From assembly GCF_963676685.1 (NCBI RefSeq), contig NC_092350.1, forward strand, positions 8,297,486 through 8,361,485: a DNA stretch of 64,000 nucleotides, read 5' to 3'. How positions within the stretch are numbered: the stretch's first letter is position 1; every line of letters begins with the position of its first letter. Shown in pieces: positions 24,062-37,900 of this stretch. This DNA comes from Mytilus edulis (taxonomy: Eukaryota > Mollusca > Bivalvia > Mytilida > Mytilidae). The position numbers were made by a program, and so were the translations under genes. A model generated the notes under the pieces. The model was not told where the DNA came from. It did no database searches and saw only the letters and a list, made by a program, of their open reading frames with translations.

Positions 24062-24370
24062 CTGCTGATAGGTCGAAATCCTTTTCACATTTTTTCAGGA
24101 CACACGAACAGTCTTCCTCGGATGGGATACAGAAACATCCACCTGTTTGTTTAGGTCTTATAATGAACTCATAACCTCTTCTGTAGTCACAACGACATGT
24201 TCGATCAGTGAGCGTTGTCCCAGTATAGTATGATATCTGTCCCTCCTCGGAACAGACTGACTTCTCATATACACAAACGCTGTGTCCAGTTGTGTTGAAT
24301 GGAAAGGGCTGGTATCGTTTTGATGAACAAGGTTCTGAATCAAATCCTGGTCTAAGTACACGTCTAAATC
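24062..24370 (-). CDS. Cysteine-rich protein, second firm exon
   Basis: A 309-base phase 1-1 exon with many cysteines, including CRCDYRRGYEF and EEDCSC. The longer open frame reported across this stretch in another frame is a shadow. Confidence 0.7.
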
Positions 24371-25940
24371 CTAAATAGAAATGGTTTTAATTCTGCATTC
24401 AGATAAAAAAAAATATTTATCTACTATATAGTGAGTTTTTCTCAATTTTGAAGACAATGTATTGTTTGACCTATGATAGTTATTATTTTACATCCACGTC
24501 CTTTGTCCTATTGTGGCAATTATACCTCATCTCTTTATTTTGAAAAGTAGAGTTTACCCCTGATCTGTATATTTGTTTTAATCTGTTTTAAATTTTAATC
24601 AAGTGTAATATTAGTGTGAACACAAAGGTGTGAGACCACTTGTTTGTCCTAATGAAAATAAAAATATTTATTGTCAACCTGTTCTATGGTCGGGTTGTTG
24701 TCTCTTTGACACATTCCCCATTTCCATTTTCAATTTCATTATCAAACTATAAAATAACAGCATCTATAAGGTCACAGGAAATAAGAATGCCAGATATCGG
24801 TCTTTATTGGTGTTTCCACTATCCATATCACTCCGCGCAGTGCTACATAAAACTACATACGTTAACCCGGCTTTAATAACTTTGACCCCCGGATCGAGAT
24901 ATTACCGACGTCATATATGAGTTTGATCTGAAGTCATATCAGTTCAGGTTTGCTGTTGAAGCAAAACATTCCCACTTCTTTCTGTTATGAAACATACAAA
25001 AATATAAATCGATAAATCGATCATCAAATTTTCATCCTATTTGTAATGTAAAATGACAGCTGATCTACACAAAATTAAACCTTATTCGCTGCGCTCACTC
25101 GACAATATTACTCTAAATAAAATTAAACCTTACTCGCTGAGCTCACCGGAAAACTTTGTGATTCGCAGTTGCTGGTTTACAATATCAGTACGCAGAAAAC
25201 CTGATCAATCGGTACTTTTTTCGCTAATGATGCTTTATCAATTTAGTCTTAGGCTTCATTTGAATGCAAAACCGCAAAATAAATGTAAAAATACTTCGTT
25301 TAAGATTTTGTAAGTAGTTTTTATATGTATCTGACTACTAACCCCCAAAAATATGTTTTACAAAATGCCTTATACATACGTATATACTCAAATGATGCCC
25401 TAAGCTTGTTTTTTTTTATCCAAACAAATAGTATTTGTAAATTGTTCATTTTGGGTCAAACATGTGTATGACGTCACAGCGACTTTGTGTTTTTGTTGTC
25501 CACACAAAATTATGATATTTATTCATCCAAAAAGAGACTTTTATTTGTAAAGATTTAATTTAAATGGACGAATAATGTCTGTCTTTATACACTATCAAAT
25601 TAGTAATAGCATAACATGTATAATATGTAATCTCCAGATATATTTAACAAAGACTCTTGCTCTCTCTTGTTGCAGACAACTTCTGTTTCTCTGAAAATTA
25701 TAGGATATGATTATTATAACTAAATCAAAAATTTTACAAATATTGTTTGATTCTACCTTGTTGATCAAAGTCTGGACCTGTGCAATTTTCAGTATATTCT
25801 TCATTTATAAAGTCAAACAAACAATAATATGTATCTGAATTTGAACAGCCTATTGCTTCCGAGCGATATTCCCAATGGCCAGATCGAGGACACTGCAAGT
25901 CAAATTCTAATACATCTGGTACCATCAATACATTTTGCAC
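24062..25940 (-). CDS. Cysteine-rich extracellular protein, partial (two firm exons)
   Basis: Exon 25757 to 25915 (or 25940) codes LEFDLQCPRSGHWEYRSEA, with YYCLFDF and YTENCTGPDF following. Exon 24370-24062 codes FRRVLRPGF, CVYEKSVCSEEGQ, DRTCRCDYRRGYEF and PSEEDCSCVLKKCEKDF. They join in phase 1 (CAAG|GTAGAA to TTTAG|GA). The pattern C-x-EEGQ...DRTCRCDY...C-x-C-x-PSEEDCSC is one I recognise from expanded bivalve secreted or receptor proteins, loosely TNF-receptor-like; no function is established. The donor CAGCAG|GTATTGC at 24062 predicts more exons. None with a membrane helix was found downstream before 22000, so the gene may be truncated. Confidence 0.65.
25757..25915 (-). CDS. Cysteine-rich protein, first firm exon
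   Basis: From acceptor TACCAG the exon is 159 bases, phase 1-1, matching the phases of its neighbours. An alternative acceptor ATAACAG at 25941 has a better pyrimidine tract but gives phase 0. Confidence 0.6.
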
Positions 25941-26764
25941 CTGTTATAAAGAAATCAATAGTGTTTATAATGAATAAAAGCTCAAATAATGGGATGAAAA
26001 GAGTATTTTACTTAAAAAATATTAGCTATTTATAATTTATTTTTTCATTACTAGAAAGATGTTAAACACGGAATAAAAGAACTCTCTCAATACTTTGTTT
26101 AATTTATATTTATTTATTATTATTTCTCTTTAATTTGCACGATTTGTGTTCAAGACGCGCTATGACATACTGATAATGTTTTTTTTTCTCAAAATGAACA
26201 TACACAAACACACTTCACAAAGCAAAACAAATATGGAACTTTTTCATAAATGGTCTTTATTCTAAAGTCACAATGAGGCTTCATATCTTCAAGTTCACGA
26301 TTTCCCCATCACTGATCTGACCAATAATTTGCATAAACAGGAAACCAAAATTTACACGTATATGTCAGATAAACCGACAAAAAAACCTTCAAAATTGCAT
26401 AGACATTTTTAAGCAATTTGAATATATATTTATATTTTTTTAAGGAAAAAAAACGTTGTTTGTCGGGTTTATTAATAATGCATAGATCCCCAGACACCAA
26501 TGAAATTTTCATAACGCAGAATCAGCGAGAGATTATTTTTTCTTCCAAAGTAAATTGTCCGACATCTCAGCGAAAATACAAAACTATTGAAGCCTTTAGT
26601 TTAATTAACACTGCTTAATTTTGAAGACCAAGCTTAAGAAGAATAATACATTGTAATATACTGTATACGATTTCCATTCTTCATCACAGATCAAACAGGT
26701 GGCATTAAATGTACACAAGTAAAATATTTTGCAATGACATAAATAACATTAAATGATATATTAC

Positions 26765-26846
26765 CAATAATAACATCCCAATGTAGACTATTATCATCAT
26801 CATCGCCAATCTTCAGTGCAAAAATAGAAAACAAGAATTTTAAATA
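26765..26846 (-). CDS. Possible signal-peptide exon of the cysteine-rich protein
   Basis: Open segment with hydrophobic YLKFLFSIFALKIG, then four aspartates, and donor ATTG|GTAATA in phase 1. It would join the acceptor at 25915. There is no in-frame ATG, so an upstream exon would be needed. Confidence 0.3.
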
Positions 26847-28206
26847 CTGCACTCTAACATAAACCACACAATTACTTTAATATTGATAAAGAAACATATG
26901 AAGAATCCTTTGTTAACTATGTCTCGCCTTCGAAGAAACAAGACAGAGCAGTTGCCCTAAAGATATATTAATACAAAGAAAATTTACCTAGACCTATATT
27001 CCGACATATACAACTCAATGTAACAATAGTGAAAAAGTGCCTGATTGGTGTTACAATGAAGGAGAAACTGCTTACACGGCAATAACACAAGGGTTTTGGT
27101 GAGGTTTGTAATGCTCAATCTTTATTTTGTGTAGTTTATATGACTTTCGTTTGTACGTTTACTTAGTCGTTTTCCTTAATTAACTTTTTTTCTCTGTTTA
27201 CCAAGTCAGGAATATGGCAGTTGTTATAAAGTGGGGTGGTTTGGTTCGGCATTTAACAAGGTTCAACCAACCATATTGTCTTAGAATGTACTGTGCCAAG
27301 TCAGGAATATTGCAGTTATCAAATATTTTGTTTCTATGTATGTTTGCGTTTGATTTTGTTGATCTTCAGTGTTACGTTTGTTCCGTTGTTTTCTTCTTAT
27401 AATTGGTGTGTTTTCTTCGGTTTTAGTTTATAACCCGGTTTTGTATTCTTTTAATCGATTGATGACTTTTGAACACCGGTATGCTAATGTTGCCTTTATT
27501 TAAAGCTTCAATATTTAATACCCTTGAAGATTTAAAAATGCAAAATGAACCATATATGAAATATGATAAACATAAAATATATATTGTTTCAAAGGGTGGA
27601 AAGTTTTAACGCAGTTACCGTTGGATAAGGAGAGATTTGAACGCACATAGTACTCAAACGTAGAACTGGATTATGCTTAAATGCATTGCCTGATATATAC
27701 AAAATAATTGTGAGCTAACCCGAACAGGTAAACACATTTTAGGTCAATTGTCCATATACTACTTTGCCCTCATGCATAGCTCTGATTCCTTTCACGAATT
27801 TGACTATACTTTTTGGACCTTTTGGATTATAGCTCTTCATCTTTTATATAAGCTTTGGATTTCAAATATTTTGGCCACGAGCATCACTGAAGAGACATAT
27901 TTTGTCGAAATGCGCATCTGGTGCAACAAAATTGGTACCGTTGATTTTATTGTACACATGTTTATACTCTTGTATAATATACATAACAGTCATCTACTTA
28001 TATTTTAAGACTTAAACTATAAAACTCCTACCTTTCATTTTATATTTGTATCGCCGGGTTGTTATTTGATTGACATTTAACCAACATCTCCATGTATTCC
28101 TACATTAAGTATCAAAATTAAATATACAACAAGCAGATAAGAAAAATCTAGGCCCACAAAAAAACCCCAAAAAACTGAGACTATTATTACGATGGCAAGC
28201 ATTTAC

Positions 28207-28324
28207 CATTCAACTCAACTTCTTTTCCAGCGAATATTCCTTTATCCTTCCACACTAATATCAGAAGCATCAATTGTTATCACAAGCCGTGCTGCAAACC
28301 CTACCACTTCAACCAGCTTTGCAT
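28207..28324 (-). pseudogene. Broken Ig-like exon
   Basis: Acceptor TTTTATAG and donor AATG|GTAAAT bound 118 bases, one more than a phase 1-1 exon allows. The frame reads AKLVEVVGFAARLVITIDAS, then DISVEG and a stop. The other frame continues VWKDKGIFAGKEVELNG. This looks like an Ig-type domain exon with a 1-base frameshift. A 'cgcgcgtctggcgta' repeat starts a few bases upstream, at 28337. Confidence 0.35.
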
Positions 28325-28336
28325 CTATAAAATAGT

Positions 28337-28460
28337 TATCAAAGGTACCAGGATTATAATTTAGTACGCCAGACGCGCGTTTCGTCTACATAAAACTCGT
28401 CAGTGACGCTCATATCAAAATATTCATAAAGCCAACAAGTACAAAGTTGAAGAGCCTTTA
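28337..28460 (+). repeat. 'cgcgcgtctggcgta' family copy
   Basis: Near-identical to 20264-20385, including 'atcaaaggtaccaggattat' and 'gccagacgcgcgtttcgtct'. Confidence 0.7.
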
Positions 28461-30684
28461 CATTATAAACAAATGGTTCAAATGAGCGTGAAACACTGAC
28501 GTGGACAACAGATTTTTTTTTCATTTTTTTGCGATCAATTTCTTCTCGAAAAATAAATGAATTCACATTTCTATTTAGCAATAGGTGTTAACTATAGACA
28601 TGTTTTTGTATAAAAATTAAAAAAAAACCGCAATACTGTATAAACGTAAAATATATATTTCGACTTTTTGTGATTTATAGATATGCAGCTAAGTTATTAA
28701 GTATTATTTTGTTTTATGGAGATCACTAGTTCAAAAATCTGTGCAGTTGTGAGAGAAAATTTCATGACATTGGACAGTATTTAAGACTTCAAATCAGGGA
28801 ACAACTGTCCAGACGCCCGTCGGACTCTTTTTTACAGGACACTAATTTGTCTTACACTTCCATTTTGGAACGTATACTATGGAAACTACTATTTCATGGC
28901 AGTGTTGATTCATTATATTAAATTGATATTTAATAAGTCACAAAAAAGGCAAACAAGGAGTAAATATGTCGTGAAGTTCAAACGTAGTGAGATCATGGTA
29001 TATTACATTAAAAAATTTCATTTTTCATGAGCATGTATTCCAATTAAAAATTTAGAAGCATATAAACAAAACAGTATTGCAAAAATATTAATATAAAGGT
29101 TATTTACACAGGAACATAATATACTTGGGATACTCTATGAGTGAATTGATATTAATACCAAAATGTTCCATCTTAATGACCTGACAACAATATTGTAACA
29201 ATATTCCTTCTGAATAAGTCAGTCTTTTTGAAGGTGTGGCTAGCTTTTGATGTGAATGACGACATTAGTGTGCTTTGTAAAGAATAAGATACTTAAATCG
29301 TGACGGGAGGAATCGTGCTTGAATTTCATATAAAGAAGAAGAGGGACGAAAGATACAAAGGGACAGTCAATTAACTCACAATCAATGTTATGATTAATCA
29401 TTTGAGTGTATGTGAAAGATAAAAATGTATGTCATTGAATTTTTGCTTTCTGAAAATAGAAACATAAAATTAAAATACCTGAATTAAAGGACGTCGATCT
29501 ACACTATGCGTCAAAGGACATATTTGATGTATATTTGAATGAACATTTCTTTTTAACAACAAAATTATATTATAAATAATCACTTATTTCTTTGATAGAT
29601 TGCACAAAAAGTCATGTACTGATGTATATTACACATGTAACGCTGTATACATTGAATGATATAAATAGATAATATATGTATGCAGTGTATTTTTACTTAC
29701 ATCATTCATCTTGTTCCAGCATCTGTTTGTCATATACTGAGACGTGCTTGATATTTCATTTTCAAATCATCCCAAAATGTACAGAGCACAATAAGCCAGT
29801 ACACGTTGTATGTGTGTTATTCAACAATTAAGTTATGATTAAAGTGTTGACTGAAGTAATTACTTCCTGTTTTGAATCCTATATATAGCACTTCGATCGT
29901 AGTATTGTAACCACCACCATGAAATGTGACGGATCGATTGATTTAAAAGTAAATGAACTATGTCAATGATATGAACTTTCGATTGTAAGTTTATGGCCTA
30001 CTATGCTTAAAACATTAACATACATTGGAATGAACCCATCCTTCTCCATAATTAAACTATCACAACAATAGTATTATACTAAACTATAAGGTAAAAACAT
30101 CTATGGTAAAATTATATCATTTTTGTCGTACATGAACGTGTTCATATAACATAAAATTTTACATTGTTTTGTGATTTTGATTTTTTTACATGAAATAATT
30201 ATTGAAATATAAAATTATAGAAATTGGATGTATGTTAGTGATAGAAATCCAACGATTACGTTATTGACAACATTCCAAAAAATTAACCTTATACTGTAAA
30301 TCATTTATGTTAAACTTTATAGATACCCCAATATTGTAGTGTAGTGAAAAGGGTAGAGAGATGGTCTTGTCAACAGAAGAAAACTCACCTTCAATAATCA
30401 AGGCATATGTAATACTTCAAAACAAATGTATTTATTGATAGTAAACATGTACAAAAAGCGTATGCTATTTTTATGTTCAATCAATCAAATACAAGTTTCC
30501 CGTATATCTTTCTTCATATCCAGTCTTATACTATCTATTTTGATCACAGTATTACTTGTTACGTGTTACATTGATACGTTTTTGTTTGTACATTCAGTTA
30601 ATTTATTATAATGAAATTATATTTAATAATCCATAAAAGAAAAGTAGAAAAAAACAAGAAGCCGAAGAGACACTCCTTGTTGGG

Positions 30685-30955
30685 AAAGAAGTAGGTCCGG
30701 TGAGGACCAATTTTGGTCTCAAATTTCAGGTTCATCTGACGAAAGATTTTGAACACTTTTAAAAACTTGAGTGTCTATTTCAGTTGATTCAATTAGTTTC
30801 TGTGAAAGATTTTACTAATTTACCCATTAAAACGCTCCGATTCAAACTTAAATATGAAAAATCTATCAAATATGCCAAACAAATGTCACTTTAGATGTTT
30901 TTTGTCAATACTGAAAGTGACCACATCCGTGTTTATCCTGAACCTTTATATATAT
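30685..30955 (-). mobile_element. Half-copy of the 40.2-kb inverted-repeat MITE
   Basis: Begins 'gaagtaggtccggtgaggac' and ends 'gtgtttatcctgaaccttta'. It matches the right half of 40206-40789 in reverse and stops at the centre of the full element. Confidence 0.7.
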
Positions 30956-31297
30956 TCTACTACCACTGGATCGATACCTCTGCTGGTATCACTAGCTCAG
31001 TAGCCAGAACTTCGGTTCATACTTCACACATATATTTTCCAGCCAACTTTGTCATTGAGTTGTCTCAATGAAGGAACTTCCTGGGTACAATGGTTGATCT
31101 GGAGTGGTATTGATCAAGTGTGAAGGACAGGAAATTCATAGTAAAGCACACAATGAGGTTCAATTAATACGTAGGTTGTTCAAATTATATGAAATAGTGA
31201 TACATCATCTCCATTTTATACCTTACGTACGCTTTTAATTGATTAAGATTGTAAAAAAGAAAATATTGTTGAGAGGTTACACATTTTTTAATATATA

Positions 31298-31950
31298 TTA
31301 AAACGAATAGCGACGAATGTTGCCAATATCCGTTCTTACTAGCACGTCTTCATGTTGACTAAAAACAATCACATCACTTCTGTAAAGTCGACAATTTTGG
31401 GGGATTTTGTAAACATTTCTTAATTTGTTATACACATGCTTTTCTTCGTTGCAACCATGAGCGAGACTTTGGTAAGAGTGCGCATGAACAGAACTTTTAG
31501 TGGCCTTTGGATAAGGAGGTTCGTTTGTGTTGTTGCAACAGCTTATGTTGGTATTATAAATGTGAACTGTTGAATTATCATTGTCAGTAAGCGTTTGATA
31601 AGGATTCAAGTAACCAGTTGAATCTGCAATCTTTATATCTGATGAGGTATTAGATTCACTTGTAGTCTCTGAACTATTAATAATCACATCTAAATAGGGA
31701 TTAGCTGACTGGTCGTCATGGATTATCACATGGTCGTTGATAATATCATAATGGTTAACGTTAGGTTCAAAGTATTCATGCACTGAAGAACTAGAATTAT
31801 TCAATGAAATGTTTTCTTGTTTCGGTATTTCTTTTTTTGAAGATTTCATCCGACATTTGTGGCCTATATAACACATTAAAAGCAGTAAGATAAACCCCGC
31901 AACTGACGCAGAATATACAATATGTATTTGTTCTTTCGATAAGTCGAACT
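31298..31950 (-). CDS. EGF-like receptor exon 6, membrane helix and cytosolic tail
   Basis: Acceptor TTTCTTTCAG in phase 1, then an open frame to the stop at 31298. It contains the only membrane helix and all 12 tail tyrosines. The ATG at 31966 in the same frame is intronic and not the true start. Confidence 0.9.
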
Positions 31951-34900
31951 CTGAAAGAAATTTCAATGAACATAAAAATTAACAAGAAATAATGTTTTGC
32001 AAATAACGTAAAAATAAAACATTTATAAAGATGTATCTACATTTTATTATTTGGTCAAATTTATACCCTTTAGTATCTGGTGGAAGAGTGTTTTATGAAA
32101 ACTCTTTCTTCACATAGATTAAGACTTTCAACAGAAATAAAGTATTGACACAAAGGTGTAATTCAGTTGGTCTGTGTCGAACAAAGATAAATCTGTGAGA
32201 ATAAGTAGATAATGCTACACTGTTATTTACATGCATTTTTATTATCTTTGGTCATTTTCATAGCGAAAGAGCTGATCCTGTGACGAAGCACATCAATGGT
32301 TGGATCACGATGGTAAGTCCTAATCAACTGAATTTTATTGTGTGTATTTATGTTATAATCAAACACCACTGTCCCATGTTAGGGGAGGGTTAGCCCCTTC
32401 AATTTATTTTAACCCCACCAAGTCTCAAGTCAGAACCTGTAATTTAGTGCTTGTCGTTCGCTGGTGTATATCATATTCGTTTTACGATTTTGTATATATA
32501 TCAGCTTGTTAGTGTATTCTTTTTCTTGTTTTTAATTTGTCATTTCGGAAGCTGATATAGCTGACTGTATGGTATGGCTTTTTGCTCAATATTAGAGTCC
32601 ATATGTTGACCAGTAGTTGCTAATTTCGATGTCATGTTGGTCTCTTGTAGGGCAATCATACCACCTCATTTTATTTTTATATAATTGATTGATGACAAAG
32701 GCAGACTGCATTGCTCTACAAACTCACCATCACTATCACCGGTTTTTACACGTTGCTTTTCCGTCGTACCCCTAACCGATTGTGCGGAAGAACATTGTAA
32801 ATTAACAGATGATTCATCTACAAACAAATTGTGAAAGAGAAATGCACAGAGTATAAATGTTTTAAAAATGAATTAGTGGTGCAAAACAACCGAAGTACTT
32901 TAGATTATATTTAGTGTTTTACGTAGTATTTTTAATTTGCTTGAAACATATTTATACAATTTGTATATAAGGGTTGACAAATGAATCTTTATTAGAAAGC
33001 AGCGACTTCAGGTAAGTGGGACAGTAATCTTTTTATTAAGATAACGCCCCTTAAATTCTAGACCACTGATTTGTTAGTTCTTTTGAACCAAACAAAAGCC
33101 TTAAAATTTCATTGTTGCACTCTTTATATGAATATCATAACAAAGCAAGTTTTTGTTATGCCTTTTTAGCATAGTTTTCTCAAAATATGTTTCTTAATTA
33201 AGTAAATAACGTTTCTACACCAATCGTTCAGTTTGTTTTTTCAAATTTTAAGATATTATACATGACATTTATATAATCGGTTATCGAAATACATTGACTT
33301 CGCTTTTCTTTTTCATTTTGATTTCTTTATTTAAACTGAGAGCGTGAAAAGGATTATATAATTTCATGTTGTTGACATTTTACCAGCTAATGTTTATATG
33401 TATTAAGGTTTCTTAACGTCTCAAATACAGAAAACTGCACTGGGATGCATCATTTTATCGTTGAGAGGTCCACTAACTATAGATAAAATTGAATCATCCT
33501 TATCAGATTTTATCTCATATATAATGTTTTCATTCGTCAACAAAATATCAATTTTTCAAAAAGAGATTATATAAGTATAATGTTTGTTTAATCTACAATT
33601 ATGAAACACTATAATCTGTTTACAAAACTATCGCTTTATAACAGTATACTACCCACCTATACTTTGAGTAGTGCTATGGAGCTTCTGCACACAGCCAATG
33701 ACATTATCGCACCTGCAAACAAATGCACAGCATAACTGTTGTCATGTATTGTTTTAGTCGTATATAACTATAGATTTGAACACTTGTGTATTATTTGATT
33801 GGATTTGGTTTTATAGTTTCTATAAAACCGAAAGCGTGTTCAAAATATCCCCTACTATTCGCTGTATAAATAAATTACATTGAAGAATGTTCGCTACTCT
33901 AGTCAGATATTCGGAATTCACTAGTTTTATCCATGCAGTGCCACGAAAAGATGTTTAACCTCACCCTTACTATCATTGTTTCCATTTAATTTAATATTGT
34001 TTTAAAAGCATTTTTTTGAAATCTTATGTAGTCTTTGTTATTTTCCCATAATTGTGTGATGAAGTCTGAAGAAAAACATGGCCGAAGCGGATCTGTTATT
34101 TTCTTTTAAATTCCGATATCTATATACTATCAATTCTTGACAGTTTTAAAAACACCTGCTATTCTAAACCAGAGTATCAACCCAGTAACAAACAAAACCA
34201 TCCATGCAATGTACATGGAATAAACTATTGCAGCGATTAAATTTGAGTTTAACGCATTTTATGAGTTATTGTTTCTGTTTCTCCATACCTTTGTCACAAC
34301 AACTATACTAACTTTTCATCTTTGGTGCATTTACATTTACGAATACATCTTTTTCCGTATGAATTCTCAGTACATGGTAAACAGGGGCTGCCGAATCGTG
34401 ATGTAAATCCAATTCCACAAGCTGAAAAGATATAAACATTTTGTTTTGAAGATAGCATTGTTCTGTTTAGTTTGTTTATTAATTTTCATCAGAAGAACTT
34501 AAGCCAGTATCAGCCTTACATCAGTCAGCTAGATATATAAAAATTCTTCAATACATGAGAAGCTATTGAAGAAAGAAGGGCACACCAAAATAGCATAATC
34601 TAACCTGTAGTCGATTTTGTAAGAGGGATTTGAGACCTTAGTTTCTTAATAAGTTATCAACGAATGATTAAGAGAAGCATACTATCGACCATTTTAAAAG
34701 TGTTTGAATTCAGCTACTTTATAAATTTAAAACTTTCCATGTGAAATTACATAACTGAACATTAACAAGGCATGCAAAAACAATATATATGAACGAAACG
34801 TCGATTTGATGTGATGATAATGTCTGTAAATCATATCTTGATATCATTGCCTCGAACTATTAAAAATTTATCATTACTGCTTTGTTATCTCTAGATCTTT

Positions 34901-37900
34901 TATAGTAGTCTATCCTTATTCAGATTTGGTTAACTAGAAATAAGTTTAACTTTGTTCAGAATGAATTTTTCGTAGTCAGAATGTGATCAGCTGCAAACTG
35001 GATACACTTTGTCGATGAATATCGAATAGCTGGGTTGTGTTTAATATCGTAGCGGCTACAAATGGCTACGTAGATTTATGACTATTGACCGCGTAGCTAG
35101 CCTAACTGCTACATAGATATTGATAGCCGCTACGCGACGAATGGTGCAAAGGTGTAGCGTGTATGTTGTTATGCCACAGAGTGAATGATTTAATAGTGTA
35201 TAGAGAATGGTGTAATGGTGTATGTTGTTAATGGGGAGTCTACACCATCCAAAGACTGTAGTGAACTTACCAACGCATTTTCCATTTTTCTCATGAAAGT
35301 ATGAGCAGCAGTATTTACCTCTGAAAATGAAAAAGAAAATATATGTTTACACTAGACGACCAATCTAATGGTAAAGTCCATTGAATGTTAAGGTATTTGT
35401 ACAGAAACAAATATTCCATTACAAAACAATTACAAAGGACAAGGTACGATTTTTTGGCCCCCTCTCCAAATAAGTTTATATTGATATCATTGATGGTCTT
35501 AATGTAGACACTTTAAAAAGTAATGGTTTTATTGTGTTCCGGTGAAAGGAAAGTTGCCTAGCAACGGTTTTGATTAAGAATGAAAATAGTCACATACTTT
35601 ATCAGTACAATTCAAATATTTTCAAATAATATTGTTTAACCAAGAAGAACTCGAAGTTACAAAAGAAAATTCGCTTTGCTTTTGTTTACTAGCTAAATGT
35701 TTAAAAACAACCTTAACAACCGAAATATTGCAACGATTAAAAAATGGATGCTTGCCCCCTCTGCAGTATGTAACTTCAGCAGTTTTTTGAAGATTTTTCT
35801 TTTCATATGGTGTTTCATCCCAATATTCTTTCATATACATATTTTTTTTTATTCTTAATTAATTCCGTTTTGAGCATAGCAACGCGTGTGTGGCTTAGCA
35901 ACAGGAAAACATGTTTGAATTAATCCAACTACAAATCAATTACTAGTAGTCATTTTATTGAACAAATTAAATTCAATGCAATGCAGAACAATGTTTAGTT
36001 AGAAATGAAAAGTTAGTTCAATTGTAGGTCACTAAACGCTAATCAACAACTTAGCTACATAACAAGTGCATAGCAACCGTGCAATAATAGGTTCTTTATG
36101 TTTTGTTAAGTATGTGAACGTACATATTGTTTAAGAATTTACTTCCATATACGGTGGTACACTATAATATAAACATCTAGATTATCATTATTTTTGGACG
36201 AATTCTATATCGAGCATAAAAAAACCCACATCTTGCTAAGCAATAGCAAACTTTTTTTTTAAATTGAAGACCTTTGTTTCAATGTGTAGGTCTTTTCATG
36301 GAAACAAGAATATAAGTAATTGTATTTACTAATTTGGGATGGCTTTGAACAGTTTTTAAAGATATTTCAAATAAAACAGTTAATGAAATGAAAGTGGCGT
36401 GACTTGTACAACATACAGACATCGGGTGAAATAAAATGTCTAACCCAGGCAAATATGAATTAATATGATGTAGGGGTGTGAATGTGAACGTGTCTTCTGC
36501 ATGGTTACAAAATCTATGGTGAAGTAGAAACGACTTATCAAGGCAAGGGGGGCGGGATATACACCATTTTTGAGATAATTAACGATGCATTATATAACGA
36601 GATTTTACATAAGAAATTAATCCTATTGTGCAGTAAAAACAATGACATAGCCTGTAAGAAAATATATGATTTTAGGGTTGGACAATCATTTAACCATGAA
36701 AGAAAAAGGTCACAACATGAATTATTTTGCCCTTGAGAACAACGGTAAATAAACTAATGATATTAGACTGTTATGATTCGCGCGTCACTGATGAGTCTTT
36801 TGTAGACGAAACGCGCGTCTGGCGTATATACAAATTTTAGTCCTGGTATCTATGATGAGTTTTATGATATCTGAGTCATAGCTATACACTGTATGCCAAA
36901 TTTCATAAACCAATGTACAAAAACTAAATAAGTGTTGACCAGGAAAAGTGTGTATGAGAATTAAATCCTGAAAAAAAGAAGAATGATTATGTTAAACATA
37001 ATGTATCCATTCATTTTATCTTGGAAGTCAGGGGGAAATGACAAAGGCAAGTGAGAACTGAGGACAGAATACACTGATGTTTCTTTCACAATGCATTGAA
37101 ATATGGAACATTTGTGTTACCTGTAATCATGATTTGGATAGTTGCAATGACGAACATTGGTTTCTCTTTCCTGTCAGTGTCGAATGATTTGTATATTATC
37201 ATGTAAAAAGCATGTACTAGTATATGCTTATTTTGCATTTTGTATTTTTTCGTTTTGTTTTTGTGTTTTTATTATTTATTCATCAAAATGAACAGTTATA
37301 ATTGGACATGCCAGTTACTAATAAGAGTGTATTAGTTCGGGTTAGGGTGAATATTTTCGCCTGTTTAAACGTTTAAAACATGCTTCTTTTGTTTGCAACT
37401 AGTCAGGATGCTGTTGTTTAGTGGTTGTCGTTGTTCATAAGTGTTCCTCGTTTCTAGTTTCTTTATATAAAGATTAGACCCTAGATTAGACCGTTGGTTT
37501 TCTGTTTGAATTGCTACATTAGTCATGTTGTGTCCTTGATAGCTCGCTGTTCGGTGTAATCCAAAGACTAGTTCCGGGTCAAACGCCTTACTTTGACCTA
37601 CAATTGTTTACTTTTTACACGTTGTGACCTAGAAGGAGAGTAGTATGATTGGTACTCATACCACACCTTCTTATTTCTAATATATATTATGCAAACTTTT
37701 TTTTATTTGGGTAGATGTGTATGTTTAAGCGCAGATTCATATAAGATATATTTTTACAGTATGCACTCTTCAACTAAAAATTAAAATCACAAAAATACTG
37801 AACACAGAGGAAAATCAATTCGGAAAGTCCATAATCACATGGCAAAATCAAATAACAAAACACATCAAAAACGAATTCATTGTACAATATAATAAATGAA

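Larger units (their letters stand above)
26850..31290. other. Region without a firm gene
   Basis: Contains repeat copies at 27120-27490 and 27745-27960, the broken Ig exon at 28207-28324, a repeat at 28337-28460 and a MITE half-copy at 30685-30955. Elsewhere (28620-30660) I see only AT-rich unique DNA. Confidence 0.5.

Noticed and set aside
24158-24361. 67-residue minus-strand frame
   Set aside because: Shadow of the cysteine-rich exon, which uses another frame and crosses its stop codons correctly.
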